Below are positions 51,530 through 59,086 of a DNA stretch of 64,000 nucleotides, piece by piece. This DNA is from Aneurinibacillus sp. Ricciae_BoGa-3 (GTDB lineage Bacteria > Bacillota > Bacilli > Aneurinibacillales > Aneurinibacillaceae). The stretch lies in NCBI RefSeq assembly GCF_028421645.1, contig NZ_CP116887.1, positions 2,854,001-2,918,000 on the forward strand, read 5' to 3'. The translations under genes were made by a program, and so were the position numbers. Position 1 is the first letter of the stretch; each line of letters opens with the position of its first letter. The notes beneath the pieces are model-generated. The model saw only the letters and a list, made by a program, of their open reading frames with translations. It ran no database searches and was not told the origin of the DNA.

Positions 51530-52411
51530 TTACCGTAGCCCTACTAAACTAAGCAGCATCTGAATGAACGAATGAACCATCAGCAAAAAGTTGGAAATAG
51601 CCAGGGAAAACGGAGATGAAGGACTTGTGGAGGGCTGTTGAGTGGATTGTTGCATCAGATCAGTCTGCATATGATTCCAAATGGCGGCAGCTATCTCCTG
51701 GTACCCAGCTGTACTAGGGTGAATGTCATAGGGGTTAGGCAGATATTTCTTTGTATTTTGGCTTAAAGCATTAGCTGTGGAGATATACGTTGCCCCGGAC
51801 TGTTGGGCCGCTTCCTTCAGTGCTCCATTTAAGCCATCAAGCAGCGGCCTAATTTCGTTTTGAACGGACTCTGGCAGCCCTGGAAATGGGTTGTAGTAGC
51901 CCAGTAAATAGATACGGGCAGTTGGATTAACCTGTTGAATATCTTGGATGACCCTGCGCACATTTGTCCCGATTGTCAAAAAGGTCATCGCCGTCTGTTT
52001 AAAATCATAGGCAATTTGTCCGTTTTTCGCGTCAATATGAACCGAGTTAATAATGTCATCTGCACCTACATCAAGGGTAATGAGAGTTGATTGTGCAATG
52101 CTTTGCTTTATCCCCTTATTATTATCCTCAATATCCCGGAGAACCCGATCCGTGGTATAACCCGGAATGGCATACTTTTTCGTAAACGATTTAAGATAGC
52201 CGGCTGCCTTTAGTTTGGCTGCGACGTAATCCGCATATCCGCTGCCGATATGTCCGTATGGAGTCTGTCCAGCGGCAAGTGAATCACCGAGGGCAAGGTA
52301 GCTTTCTTTTTGACTAAAAGCATCCACATGGGGTGTGGAATTAAGCACCGAGAAAAACAGAACAGCTAAAATAACAAAAAACCTGATACAGGTTTTACTT
52401 AACGACAACAC
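51530..52411 (-). CDS. Secreted GDSL/SGNH hydrolase
   Basis: The 293-residue precursor has a signal peptide (IRFFVILAVLFFSVLNSTPHVDA), the block I catalytic serine in LALGDSLAAGQTPYG, a GADD block and the catalytic YDIHPSTAGY Asp-His pair. A hydrophobic C-terminal segment (NFLLMVHSFIQMLLSLVGL) may anchor it. It is likely a lipase/esterase; LipC-type members act in spore germination, but this is not shown here. Confidence 0.9.
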   Translation of the reverse strand: MLSLSKTCIRFFVILAVLFFSVLNSTPHVDAFSQKESYLALGDSLAAGQTPYGHIGSGYADYVAAKLKAAGYLKSFTKKYAIPGYTTDRVLRDIEDNNKGIKQSIAQSTLITLDVGADDIINSVHIDAKNGQIAYDFKQTAMTFLTIGTNVRRVIQDIQQVNPTARIYLLGYYNPFPGLPESVQNEIRPLLDGLNGALKEAAQQSGATYISTANALSQNTKKYLPNPYDIHPSTAGYQEIAAAIWNHMQTDLMQQSTQQPSTSPSSPFSLAISNFLLMVHSFIQMLLSLVGLR

Positions 52412-52481
52412 GTTCTCCCTCTTTCGATTATGCTGTCTAGTATTTTACCATACCAACAAAACGGGGCAAGCCCACAACTTC

Positions 52482-53126
52482 CTACTTGTGAATCCGAACA
52501 GTGGTACTCATACCCGGTGCTAGCGATACGCCCTTATAAGAATCAAGTGTAATGGTAACCGGAATTACCTGAGTCACTTTGGTGTAATTAGCAGTCGTGT
52601 TGGATTGAGGAAGCAGTGAAAAGGTGGCCGCGGTAGTCAGTCCGATTTTACTCACTTTTCCAGTGAGCGTCGTCCCTGGATAAGCGTCCACGTATACATC
52701 CACATCCTGTCCCGTTTTGATATCATTCAGCGCCGTCTCATCAATATTGGCTGTTACCCAGAGATTGTTCATATCAAAAGCACGGGCCAGCGGCGTACCA
52801 GGCGCTACGAACGAGTTCTGAACGGCAGTCTGCTGTACGATGGTACCGTTCGTAGGGAATGTAAGGGAAATATGCGTTCCACCTGGTACGGTCGTAATGG
52901 TTCCGACAGTATCTCCTGAGCTGTACGCTTTCCCCACTTCTCCATTCCAACCTGTTAATTGCCCTGCGGCAGGAGCCGCGATCGTAATTTGCTGGCCATC
53001 AATTCTTGCGTTATCTGTTGAAACGTAGTTTACCGATTGCACATAATAATAGGCTCCTACAGCAATGCCAATAAGTAAAAGAAGAATAACAATTGTGTTT
53101 ATGAGTACAACACGACGGCTGTTCAT
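52482..53126 (-). CDS. Short HlyD/EmrA-like adaptor (third)
   Basis: The 214-residue protein is closely related to those at 46729 and 47389: N-terminal anchor (VVLINTIVILLLLIGIAVGAYYYV), lipoyl-like segment (ITIAAPAAGQLTGWNGEVGKAYSSGDTVG), no coiled coil, and a beta-barrel (WVTANIDETALNDIKTGQDVDVYVDAY). It is divergent from the WrbA copy at 53284 across a 157-base intergenic region. Confidence 0.88.
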   Translation of the reverse strand: MNSRRVVLINTIVILLLLIGIAVGAYYYVQSVNYVSTDNARIDGQQITIAAPAAGQLTGWNGEVGKAYSSGDTVGTITTVPGGTHISLTFPTNGTIVQQTAVQNSFVAPGTPLARAFDMNNLWVTANIDETALNDIKTGQDVDVYVDAYPGTTLTGKVSKIGLTTAATFSLLPQSNTTANYTKVTQVIPVTITLDSYKGVSLAPGMSTTVRIHK

Positions 53127-53283
53127 GATTTGCTCCTCCTAAATTCTTCATTTGTTGAGTAGTATAGACCCGCACTTTTGCGAATATGTAAACAAGCCTG
53201 CCATTCTTTTTCAAAGCATAGTTTAGGAAAACCGGGGAGAAAATGTACATAGAAAAATTTTAAGCAGACTTGGAGGGATAATA

Positions 53284-53826
53284 ATGAGAATTTATGTGGT
53301 ATATGACAGTGATAACGGACATACAGAAGCGCTGGCCAAAGCGATTGCTGATGGAGCCCGGGAAAACAGGTACGCTGAGGTTTTTATCAACCATGTGCGG
53401 GACGCCAATGTGCGCGACCTTGCAGATATGGATGCGATTATTTGGGGATGCCCCGGCCATTTTGGAACGATCAGCGCGGGGTTAAAGAACTGGATTGACA
53501 AGTTGGGGTACCTGTGGGCGCAGGGCAAATTGATTGGAAAGGTCGGTGCTGTGTTCTGTACCACCGCAACGGTGCATGGCGGAGTAGAGGCTACGATGCT
53601 TAACTTGATTACCCCGCTGCTTCACCAAGGTATGATTGTGGTCGGGCTGCCTGGCAATATTCCCGAAAATGCACTCTATGGTTCCTATTACGGTGTGGGG
53701 GTGACCTGCCCAGTAGAAATGTCAGCCAGCGATCCGCTAAACCTTCCCAGCAAAACGGATCTTGCGCTTGGTCGGGCTCTTGGTAAGCGTGTAGCTGATG
53801 TTGCAGGCAAACTTTTCGACAGGTAA
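53284..53826 (+). CDS. wrbA: WrbA-like flavodoxin/NAD(P)H:quinone oxidoreductase (copy 2)
   Basis: The 180-residue paralog of the gene at 44503 has the same FMN loop ([19 protein letters not shown]) and the identical [13 protein letters not shown] and [15 protein letters not shown] cores. GGAGGG precedes the ATG. It is followed after 22 bases by the copy-2 membrane protein, repeating the gene pair at 44 kb. Confidence 0.9.
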   Translation: MRIYVVYDSDNGHTEALAKAIADGARENRYAEVFINHVRDANVRDLADMDAIIWGCPGHFGTISAGLKNWIDKLGYLWAQGKLIGKVGAVFCTTATVHGGVEATMLNLITPLLHQGMIVVGLPGNIPENALYGSYYGVGVTCPVEMSASDPLNLPSKTDLALGRALGKRVADVAGKLFDR

Positions 53827-53848
53827 ATAAAGGTAAGGAGAAATCAAA

Positions 53849-54502
53849 ATGTCCCTCTACATCATAGGTATTATTGTTCTTCTTGTTGTTGTTTTTCTTA
53901 TTGTATTTAATGTACGAGCGGCCTCCTCATCAGACAAGGCAAAAAATACAGCACGTTCAGCTGCTAAACCAGATAAGGATAAACCAGACAACGGCCCAGC
54001 GGAGGCTTACAAAGCTGCTCCTGTTGCAAAGCCGGAAATGGCGCCCAGACCACAACGTCCACCAGAGCGGGAACCAGCACGCGGTTATGAGCCAGACTGG
54101 CAGCCAGGAACCGAAGACAGACACGAGCGGGTCTGGGAACCGGAACCCGGGCATAAACCTGCGCAGGCGTGGGACGCAGAACGCGGAAGCATGTCGGAAC
54201 CCGTATGGGAGCCGGAACCCCCACGCGGACATGAGCGAAGCTGGGAGCCAGAGCCGGCGCATAGAACTGAGCGCAATTGGCAACCTGACCCAGGGCGCAA
54301 GCCTGAGCGCACCAGAGTAGCAAAACCCGCCGCGCGGCGAAAGGAGCCAAATCCGGGGCATTCCATGGAAGACGATGAATATAGACGTGCCCTGCGGCAA
54401 TTTCACCAGGCAGACAGGAAAGAGGATGGCGCCGATCAAGGGAAGCGTAACCCCGATGAGATGTACAGACAAGCACTCCGCACGATGAAAAAAGACGATT
54501 AA
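53849..54502 (+). CDS. Single-pass membrane protein with WEPEP repeats and YRxALRxM motifs (module copy 2)
   Basis: The 217-residue protein has an N-terminal transmembrane helix (IIGIIVLLVVVFLIVFNVRA), then a charged repeat region in which W-E/Q-P-E/D-P recurs about five times at 14-20-residue spacing (WQPGTED, WEPEPGHK, WEPEPPRG, WEPEPAHR, WQPDPGRK). A C-terminal tail carries DDEYRRALRQF and DEMYRQALRTM. It corresponds to the 44096 protein with an expanded middle. AAGGAG precedes the ATG. Confidence 0.85.
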   Translation: MSLYIIGIIVLLVVVFLIVFNVRAASSSDKAKNTARSAAKPDKDKPDNGPAEAYKAAPVAKPEMAPRPQRPPEREPARGYEPDWQPGTEDRHERVWEPEPGHKPAQAWDAERGSMSEPVWEPEPPRGHERSWEPEPAHRTERNWQPDPGRKPERTRVAKPAARRKEPNPGHSMEDDEYRRALRQFHQADRKEDGADQGKRNPDEMYRQALRTMKKDD

Positions 54503-54644
54503 CTGCGAGAAAATTGAAGGAGTCTTTGTGTAAATATTTTGTAAAGGTTTGGCTGGCTGACTTATTTTCGACATAAAAATGCGTTACAATGGGTTTAAAA
54601 CATTCGCCACTGTCCTAATGAATCTAAGGAGGAAGGGGAACAGA

Positions 54645-54818
54645 ATGAATGCAGCCGAAACGCAAAAGTTTAAATTAAAACCTATTTTCGAAAAAGTGCT
54701 ACTTAGTGTTTTTCTAGGCGGCATTATCGGATTTACAGGCGCTAATGGTTTTTTTGTCGAAAGTGCAGTATTCTGGCTTCTTGTAATTGTTCTTTTCTTT
54801 CAAAGAGAAGAGGGATGA
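54645..54818 (+). CDS. Small 57-residue membrane protein
   Basis: AGGAGGAAGGGG precedes the ATG at 54645. The product (MNAAETQKFKLKPIFEKVLL...) has two hydrophobic stretches and no recognised family. It precedes the CDP-alcohol phosphatidyltransferase-like gene by 26 bases and may be cotranscribed. Confidence 0.75.
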   Translation: MNAAETQKFKLKPIFEKVLLSVFLGGIIGFTGANGFFVESAVFWLLVIVLFFQREEG

Positions 54819-54844
54819 CTTTCTCGAAAGGGAGGCAGAAATCT

Positions 54845-55420
54845 ATGAAGCTTGCTAAGCGGTTAACCTTATTGCAAATTATTTTTTTATCCTTGTTTAT
54901 TTTATGTATGACACCGGTTATTCGATGGATAGGCAATCTTTATTTTCATTTTCAGTATATGGTGGATTACAGTGAAACGCTGCTTTTTGTACTCGCCATC
55001 ACCGTGAATGCTTGCTATAAGTACCTGGCCAATAAAAAAGAACGCACATCGTTCCACTCTTTTTTTAATTTAATCGCCGACAAAATATTAATTTCTGCCG
55101 CTCTGATTCTGCTCGTTCAGGAACAAACTCTGTCCACCTGGATTGCGATGATGATTGTAGGAAGAGAAATTATTGTCGCGGCTTACCAGGGAATTGCAGT
55201 AGCGGAAAAGGTCAAACTTTCACCTGGCCGGCTTGAGAAAGCAACGTATGTTGCCCAGGTGATTGGAATCCTGATAGTCATGTCCGACTCCTATTCCAAA
55301 TTGCTTTCGCCTTATGGTCTGGACAACGTGATTATGCTTATCGCTGCTTTGCTAACGGTCTATACTGGTTTACAATATTTCACGAAAAACACGAAGGCAA
55401 CCGAGCTGCTGTTAAAGTAG
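54845..55420 (+). CDS. Degenerate CDP-alcohol phosphatidyltransferase-like membrane protein
   Basis: The 191-residue protein resembles PgsA (TLLQIIFLSLF; NLIADKILISAALILLVQEQ; IAMMIVGREIIVAAYQGIAV; GRLEKATYVAQVIGI). The catalytic DGxxAR half of the motif is replaced by CYKYLANKKERT, and only the second half (IADKILIS) is kept. Catalysis is therefore doubtful. GGGAGG lies nine bases before the ATG at 54845. Confidence 0.75.
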   Translation: MKLAKRLTLLQIIFLSLFILCMTPVIRWIGNLYFHFQYMVDYSETLLFVLAITVNACYKYLANKKERTSFHSFFNLIADKILISAALILLVQEQTLSTWIAMMIVGREIIVAAYQGIAVAEKVKLSPGRLEKATYVAQVIGILIVMSDSYSKLLSPYGLDNVIMLIAALLTVYTGLQYFTKNTKATELLLK

Positions 55421-55534
55421 CCGGCTGCCTTTTCTTTTGTGGATGAAATCATATTTAGCTGCTTTAAGGAAAAGCTTTAAGTACGGGGGTGAATATAAAA
55501 TACCCAGGCCGCCCCCAGAAACGGAGGGATTGTA

Positions 55535-55690
55535 ATGGGCGCTAAAAACAAACAAAATGAAGCTGAAATTCAGAAGCTTAAGAAAGAGATTGGGCATGTT
55601 CGCGCTTCAGCCAATGAACCCATGCCAACACAGCAGGAAATAGATAACGCGCAGCCCATAGCATCTGTTCAGCGCCATGAAATTGAATAG
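55535..55690 (+). CDS. Small 51-residue hydrophilic protein
   Basis: GGAGGG precedes an ATG opening MGAKNKQNEAEIQKLKKEIG then HVRASANEPMPTQQEIDNAQ and PIASVQRHEIE. The product is soluble and probably partly helical and disordered. No family is recognised. It ends three bases before the convergent AbiGi-like gene. Confidence 0.7.
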   Translation: MGAKNKQNEAEIQKLKKEIGHVRASANEPMPTQQEIDNAQPIASVQRHEIE

Positions 55691-55693
55691 TAT

Positions 55694-56329
55694 TTAAGCC
55701 TGTTCAATGAACTCCCAGGCGATAACAGAGATGTTATGGACACACTGTCTTGAAACCAAAAATTCGACGATGCTTGGTATGTAACATTCCGGCACGACTA
55801 TCGCTGCTACATCGTGCATATCAAAATTAAAATCTCCGATATGCCTCCACTCTCTCTCCCTGTAGAGAGATTCTTTTTCTTCCGGCTCAAAGTTTGTTAT
55901 TTTGAGAAAGTTTAAAAGGTAACGGGTCAGCTCACTGGAATTCACTGTCGCTTCATTAAGTACGCTTTTGACAAAAGGCGGATGGTGAAGCGGCAAATAC
56001 AGGACCGGCATGAAACATTTCTGGATCGCATGGGCTTTATAACCAATCGCTACTTTTCCATAATATGGGGCATGTGTAACCAGATCCTTAAACGGGATAT
56101 CCGTAGTGGAACAGAATTTGTCTGTGATAATGCCCTCTCCAATTTTTTCGGTTGATTTTGCCAGTAGCTTCTTTGTGTCAAGAATCCGAAGGAGAATCTC
56201 ATATGAAGCACGGTCCGCTTTAGGCGGACCGTATTTGTTAATGTCTTCCGGATTTTTTACCAGGTGCCAGTTTACATTCGGCGACCCTGTAAAATGCCAG
56301 TAAATTTTTGAATAATACCGCTGCTGCAT
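55694..56329 (-). CDS. AbiGi-like protein (abortive infection antitoxin family)
   Basis: The 211-residue protein opens with RYYSKIYWHFTGSPNVNWHLVKNPEDI and has FCSTTDIPFKDLVTHAPYYGKVAIGYK and the C-terminal REREWRHIGDF, all typical of the AbiGi family (PF10899). AbiGi is one half of the lactococcal AbiG phage-defence system, but no AbiGii partner is nearby, so its role here is uncertain. Confidence 0.72.
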   Translation of the reverse strand: MQQRYYSKIYWHFTGSPNVNWHLVKNPEDINKYGPPKADRASYEILLRILDTKKLLAKSTEKIGEGIITDKFCSTTDIPFKDLVTHAPYYGKVAIGYKAHAIQKCFMPVLYLPLHHPPFVKSVLNEATVNSSELTRYLLNFLKITNFEPEEKESLYREREWRHIGDFNFDMHDVAAIVVPECYIPSIVEFLVSRQCVHNISVIAWEFIEQA

Positions 56330-56478
56330 CTGTCTCCCCTCCCCAGCTGGATTAGCTCATAACCATCTTATTCCTATTTACCCTTTTCAAACCAATCTCC
56401 AACGTCCGCACCGGTTTTCTCCCACACATGTTCAACAGGATACAGGGGGAATGCTTCCCCCCCCTTTTCCTTTGCCTG

Positions 56479-56643
56479 TCAGTGAAGCTGACGTGGATCG
56501 ACTCTTCCCGGGTTTGAAACCGGAGGATTAATTGTCTTTACTTCGGAAGTCGTGCGTGTCTCAAAAAGATTGGTTATGCCGGTTTCATGTGTGCCCAGTA
56601 CAGCAACCTCTGGGTTTTGTATATCTTTCTGATTGTTTTCCAT
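56479..56643 (-). CDS. Small 54-residue protein
   Basis: AAAGGAGGG precedes the ATG at 56643. The product (MENNQKDIQNPEVAVLGTHE then TGITNLFETRTTSEVKTINP and PVSNPGRVDPRQLH) is hydrophilic and likely disordered, with no recognised family. The strong RBS is the main support. Confidence 0.7.
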   Translation of the reverse strand: MENNQKDIQNPEVAVLGTHETGITNLFETRTTSEVKTINPPVSNPGRVDPRQLH

Positions 56644-56784
56644 GAACTATCCCTCCTTTGCTTACTATCACTATGCTGTGTAAACGGGAAAAGAAAATAC
56701 AGGGGAAAAAAAAGCAGAATAAGCTTAAACTTCCCTAAAACTGGGAAAGAACATAACGACAAAAATTAAAGGAGGAATACAACT

Positions 56785-57159
56785 ATGAAACACATTCAGG
56801 CTCTTTTAATGAAGTTTGTTATGGCAACCGTTGTGCTCTACATTGTTGACGGACTTATTTATGGCGATACCTTTGGAAATGTACTGACCATGGGTGTAAT
56901 TTTAACCGTTGTTGCTTATCTTCTAGGCGATTTGTTTGTACTCCCTAAATCCGGCAACATGATGGCTACGGCATCCGATTTTATCCTTGCCTTTATCGCT
57001 GTTTGGGCAATGGGCAGATGGCTTGGAGGACCAGGTCAGTATATTGTACCCGCCCTCATCTCAGCCATCGTGATAGCTACCGGGGAGTGGTTCTTCCATC
57101 GCTATCTGGAGAAAAAGGTCCTCGATGAAGAGGTGCCAAACGAAATGGAAGCGCGCTAA
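56785..57159 (+). CDS. YndM family protein (DUF2512)
   Basis: The 124-residue protein has four predicted transmembrane helices (VMATVVLYIVDGLIYG; GVILTVVAYLLGDLFVLP; DFILAFIAVWAMGRWL; IVPALISAIVIATGEW) and matches DUF2512/YndM. AAAGGAGG precedes the ATG. Function unknown. Confidence 0.85.
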   Translation: MKHIQALLMKFVMATVVLYIVDGLIYGDTFGNVLTMGVILTVVAYLLGDLFVLPKSGNMMATASDFILAFIAVWAMGRWLGGPGQYIVPALISAIVIATGEWFFHRYLEKKVLDEEVPNEMEAR

Positions 57160-57266
57160 CCCGCGAAAATGTGCATCATTATATCAAATTTAGTCAAAGT
57201 CAAATGAGATCGACTAATTACCTGAATTTCGCCGAAATGTCATTAGAATTTGGGACGGAATGCGTT

Positions 57267-57295
57267 TTGTCTCCTCCAGTGAGGTAAACTATAAT
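57267..57295 (+). promoter_or_regulatory. Sigma-A promoter of hsp20
   Basis: TTGTCT (57267-57272), a 17-base spacer and TATAAT (57290-57295) lie 34 bases upstream of the start. No CIRCE repeat is visible. Confidence 0.8.
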
Positions 57296-57328
57296 AGAGA
57301 TGCAACATTAAAAAAGGAGGAGTATGAT

Positions 57329-57799
57329 ATGGGTAATGTGTTTCGCCGAAATGACAATTCGCGTCCGTCACTTTTCCGTATAAACGAAGAACTTGGCAGC
57401 CTGGTTGACAATATTTTCAAATCTTCTTTATTTCCAGACACCATCTTGCCTTCATTCGGCCGTAACGACTGGGCTCCACGGCTGAGCGTAGAGGAGACAG
57501 ACAAAGAATATCTGATATCCGCGGAAGTTCCAGGAATTGATCCTTCCTCTATTCAGGTGGAAATTCAGGGACAAACACTCTCCATAAAAGGCGAAAAGTC
57601 AAACGAAGCTGAAGAAAAAAGTAAAAATTACCACATCATGGAACGTTCCTACGGCTCTTTTTATCGCTCACTGACTCTGCCGGATGGAGCCGATTTGGAT
57701 AATATCCAGGCAAGAAGCAAACATGGTGTCCTAACGCTTACCATTCCTAAAAAAGAACAACTGCAGTCCAAACGGATCTCCATAGATGTAGAAGAATAA
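57329..57799 (+). CDS. Hsp20/alpha-crystallin small heat-shock protein
   Basis: The 156-residue protein has a central alpha-crystallin domain (about 50-145; SVEETDKEYLISAEVPGIDPSSIQVEIQGQTLSIKGEK, and SFYRSLTLPDGADLDNIQARSKHGVLTLTIPKK) and a C-terminal ISIDV segment. AAAGGAGGAG precedes the ATG at 57329; the upstream frame overlaps the promoter, so the longer start is rejected. Confidence 0.93.
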   Translation: MGNVFRRNDNSRPSLFRINEELGSLVDNIFKSSLFPDTILPSFGRNDWAPRLSVEETDKEYLISAEVPGIDPSSIQVEIQGQTLSIKGEKSNEAEEKSKNYHIMERSYGSFYRSLTLPDGADLDNIQARSKHGVLTLTIPKKEQLQSKRISIDVEE

Positions 57800-57864
57800 A
57801 CTCAGCATAACACGCATTTAAATGCCTCATACTACTAACTGAAAGCATATATCAGGAGGTAGCT

Positions 57865-58029
57865 ATGACAGATGAATTAAAACGCCGGGCCAGCGAGGCA
57901 AGCCATCCGCGCAGCAACCCTTCCCGTCTGGACCAGTTTGGCCGTGACGGAGAGATACCGGTTATCTCAGAAACGTTCAAAAATCGAATCCTGTCTAACG
58001 ATGAGCCGGAAACAAACCAGGAAAGCTAA
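57865..58029 (+). CDS. Small 54-residue hydrophilic protein
   Basis: CAGGAGG lies six bases before the ATG. The product (MTDELKRRASEASHPRSNPS then RLDQFGRDGEIPVISETFKN and RILSNDEPETNQES) is basic in the first half and acidic in the second, probably disordered, with no recognised family. It may be cotranscribed with hsp20. Confidence 0.7.
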   Translation: MTDELKRRASEASHPRSNPSRLDQFGRDGEIPVISETFKNRILSNDEPETNQES

Positions 58030-58100
58030 ATCAGACTTATACCGATCGTCGCCATCACGGCAGCAAGGGGGAGGAAGCATCTTCCCCCCAGCTGCTAAAA

Positions 58101-59063
58101 CTACGACTTGATGTTTTTAGAAATATGTAACAGTCGGTTGTACATATTGTCAAGCGCCGCCACATCAGCCTTATTCGAAAGTGTGGCGAGCAGCCCTGTA
58201 AAGTACTGCTCCGCATAAACCGCTGCCTGTTTTTTTATTTGCAATAACTCTTTCTTAAAGGCTGTTACATATACTTCGATTATGGTTTTGTGGCTTTCAC
58301 TGAGCAGGCGCTGCACCGGCTCCCGCAATCTGGCATCTAATTCATCACGGAGAACCTGGTCTCCTTCAGCTGTGAAAAAAGATTCCCGATCCTTATAATT
58401 GGCAAGAATATCCTTCATTTTAGAGGCGCTGACCTCTCGCAAACCTTCGCTAAAAACAGGGGCAACTATATCACCTGTATTGAACTTAGGAAGCACAAAA
58501 CCGCGGTCAATCGATCCAATTTGTTCGCTTAGGTTGCCGTGTATGCGCTCATACACAAGTTTTATATACCTCTCGATTCGAATCGATGTGGAACGCAGTT
58601 CCTGAGCTACATCAAACGCAACAAAACGAATGATCTGATTTGTACTTCGGGTCAGCTGCACAAGAAAGTTGTATATAGCTGGCAGCCCTTTTTGAACTGC
58701 GGATAAAAATCGCCTATTGTCCGTGGTTAACAACTTAAGGGAATGCGAAAGTTGCTGCTGCTCTTCGGCATTTTGTTGTTCTGTCGTGCACTGCTCAGAC
58801 AGCTCAAGAGACTGGTTAATGTCTTTAAGTAGCTGGGCCTCGCTTTTAAAGCGGACAACTGCCGTACCATGCGGGTGATCAACGTCCGGTGGCAGTATTC
58901 GGTTGATCGTAGCAGTAGTTGGGTTTGGTGACACAGGCAGCACGCTTTCGCCAAGCAGTGCATTCGCAAACGACGACTTTCCCGCGCTAAATGCGCCAAA
59001 CAGGGCAATCGTATATGTCCTGTCCTGCAAACTGAACCATGTCCCGGGCTGTGGATTCGCCAA
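58101..59063 (-). pseudogene. dynA: DynA second-half remnant
   Basis: The frame retains the second G1 motif (ALFGAFSAGKSSFANALLGE) and the C-terminal helical bundle. It jumps from SLKLLTTDNRRFLSAVQKGLPAIYNFL to later sequence and lacks the G3 DxPG and G4 motifs, so part of the second GTPase domain is deleted. It is out of frame with the upstream half. Between them, near 59065-59140, a third frame (RAAAEHVRDIPGIGE) looks like authentic linker, so at least two frameshifts are needed. No RBS precedes its TTG. Confidence 0.75.
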
Positions 59064-59086
59064 TGCCCGGAATGTCTCTCACATGT

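Noticed and set aside
53957-54574. Long minus-strand frames (up to 205 codons) opposite the WEPEP protein
   Set aside because: They are shadows of a GC-rich repetitive coding region; the plus-strand frame has the RBS, the membrane anchor and a paralog.
56445-56465. GGGGGAATGCTTCCCCCCCC hairpin followed by TTTT as a terminator
   Set aside because: It points to the plus strand, where no gene ends; for the minus-strand 54-residue gene there is no T-tract.
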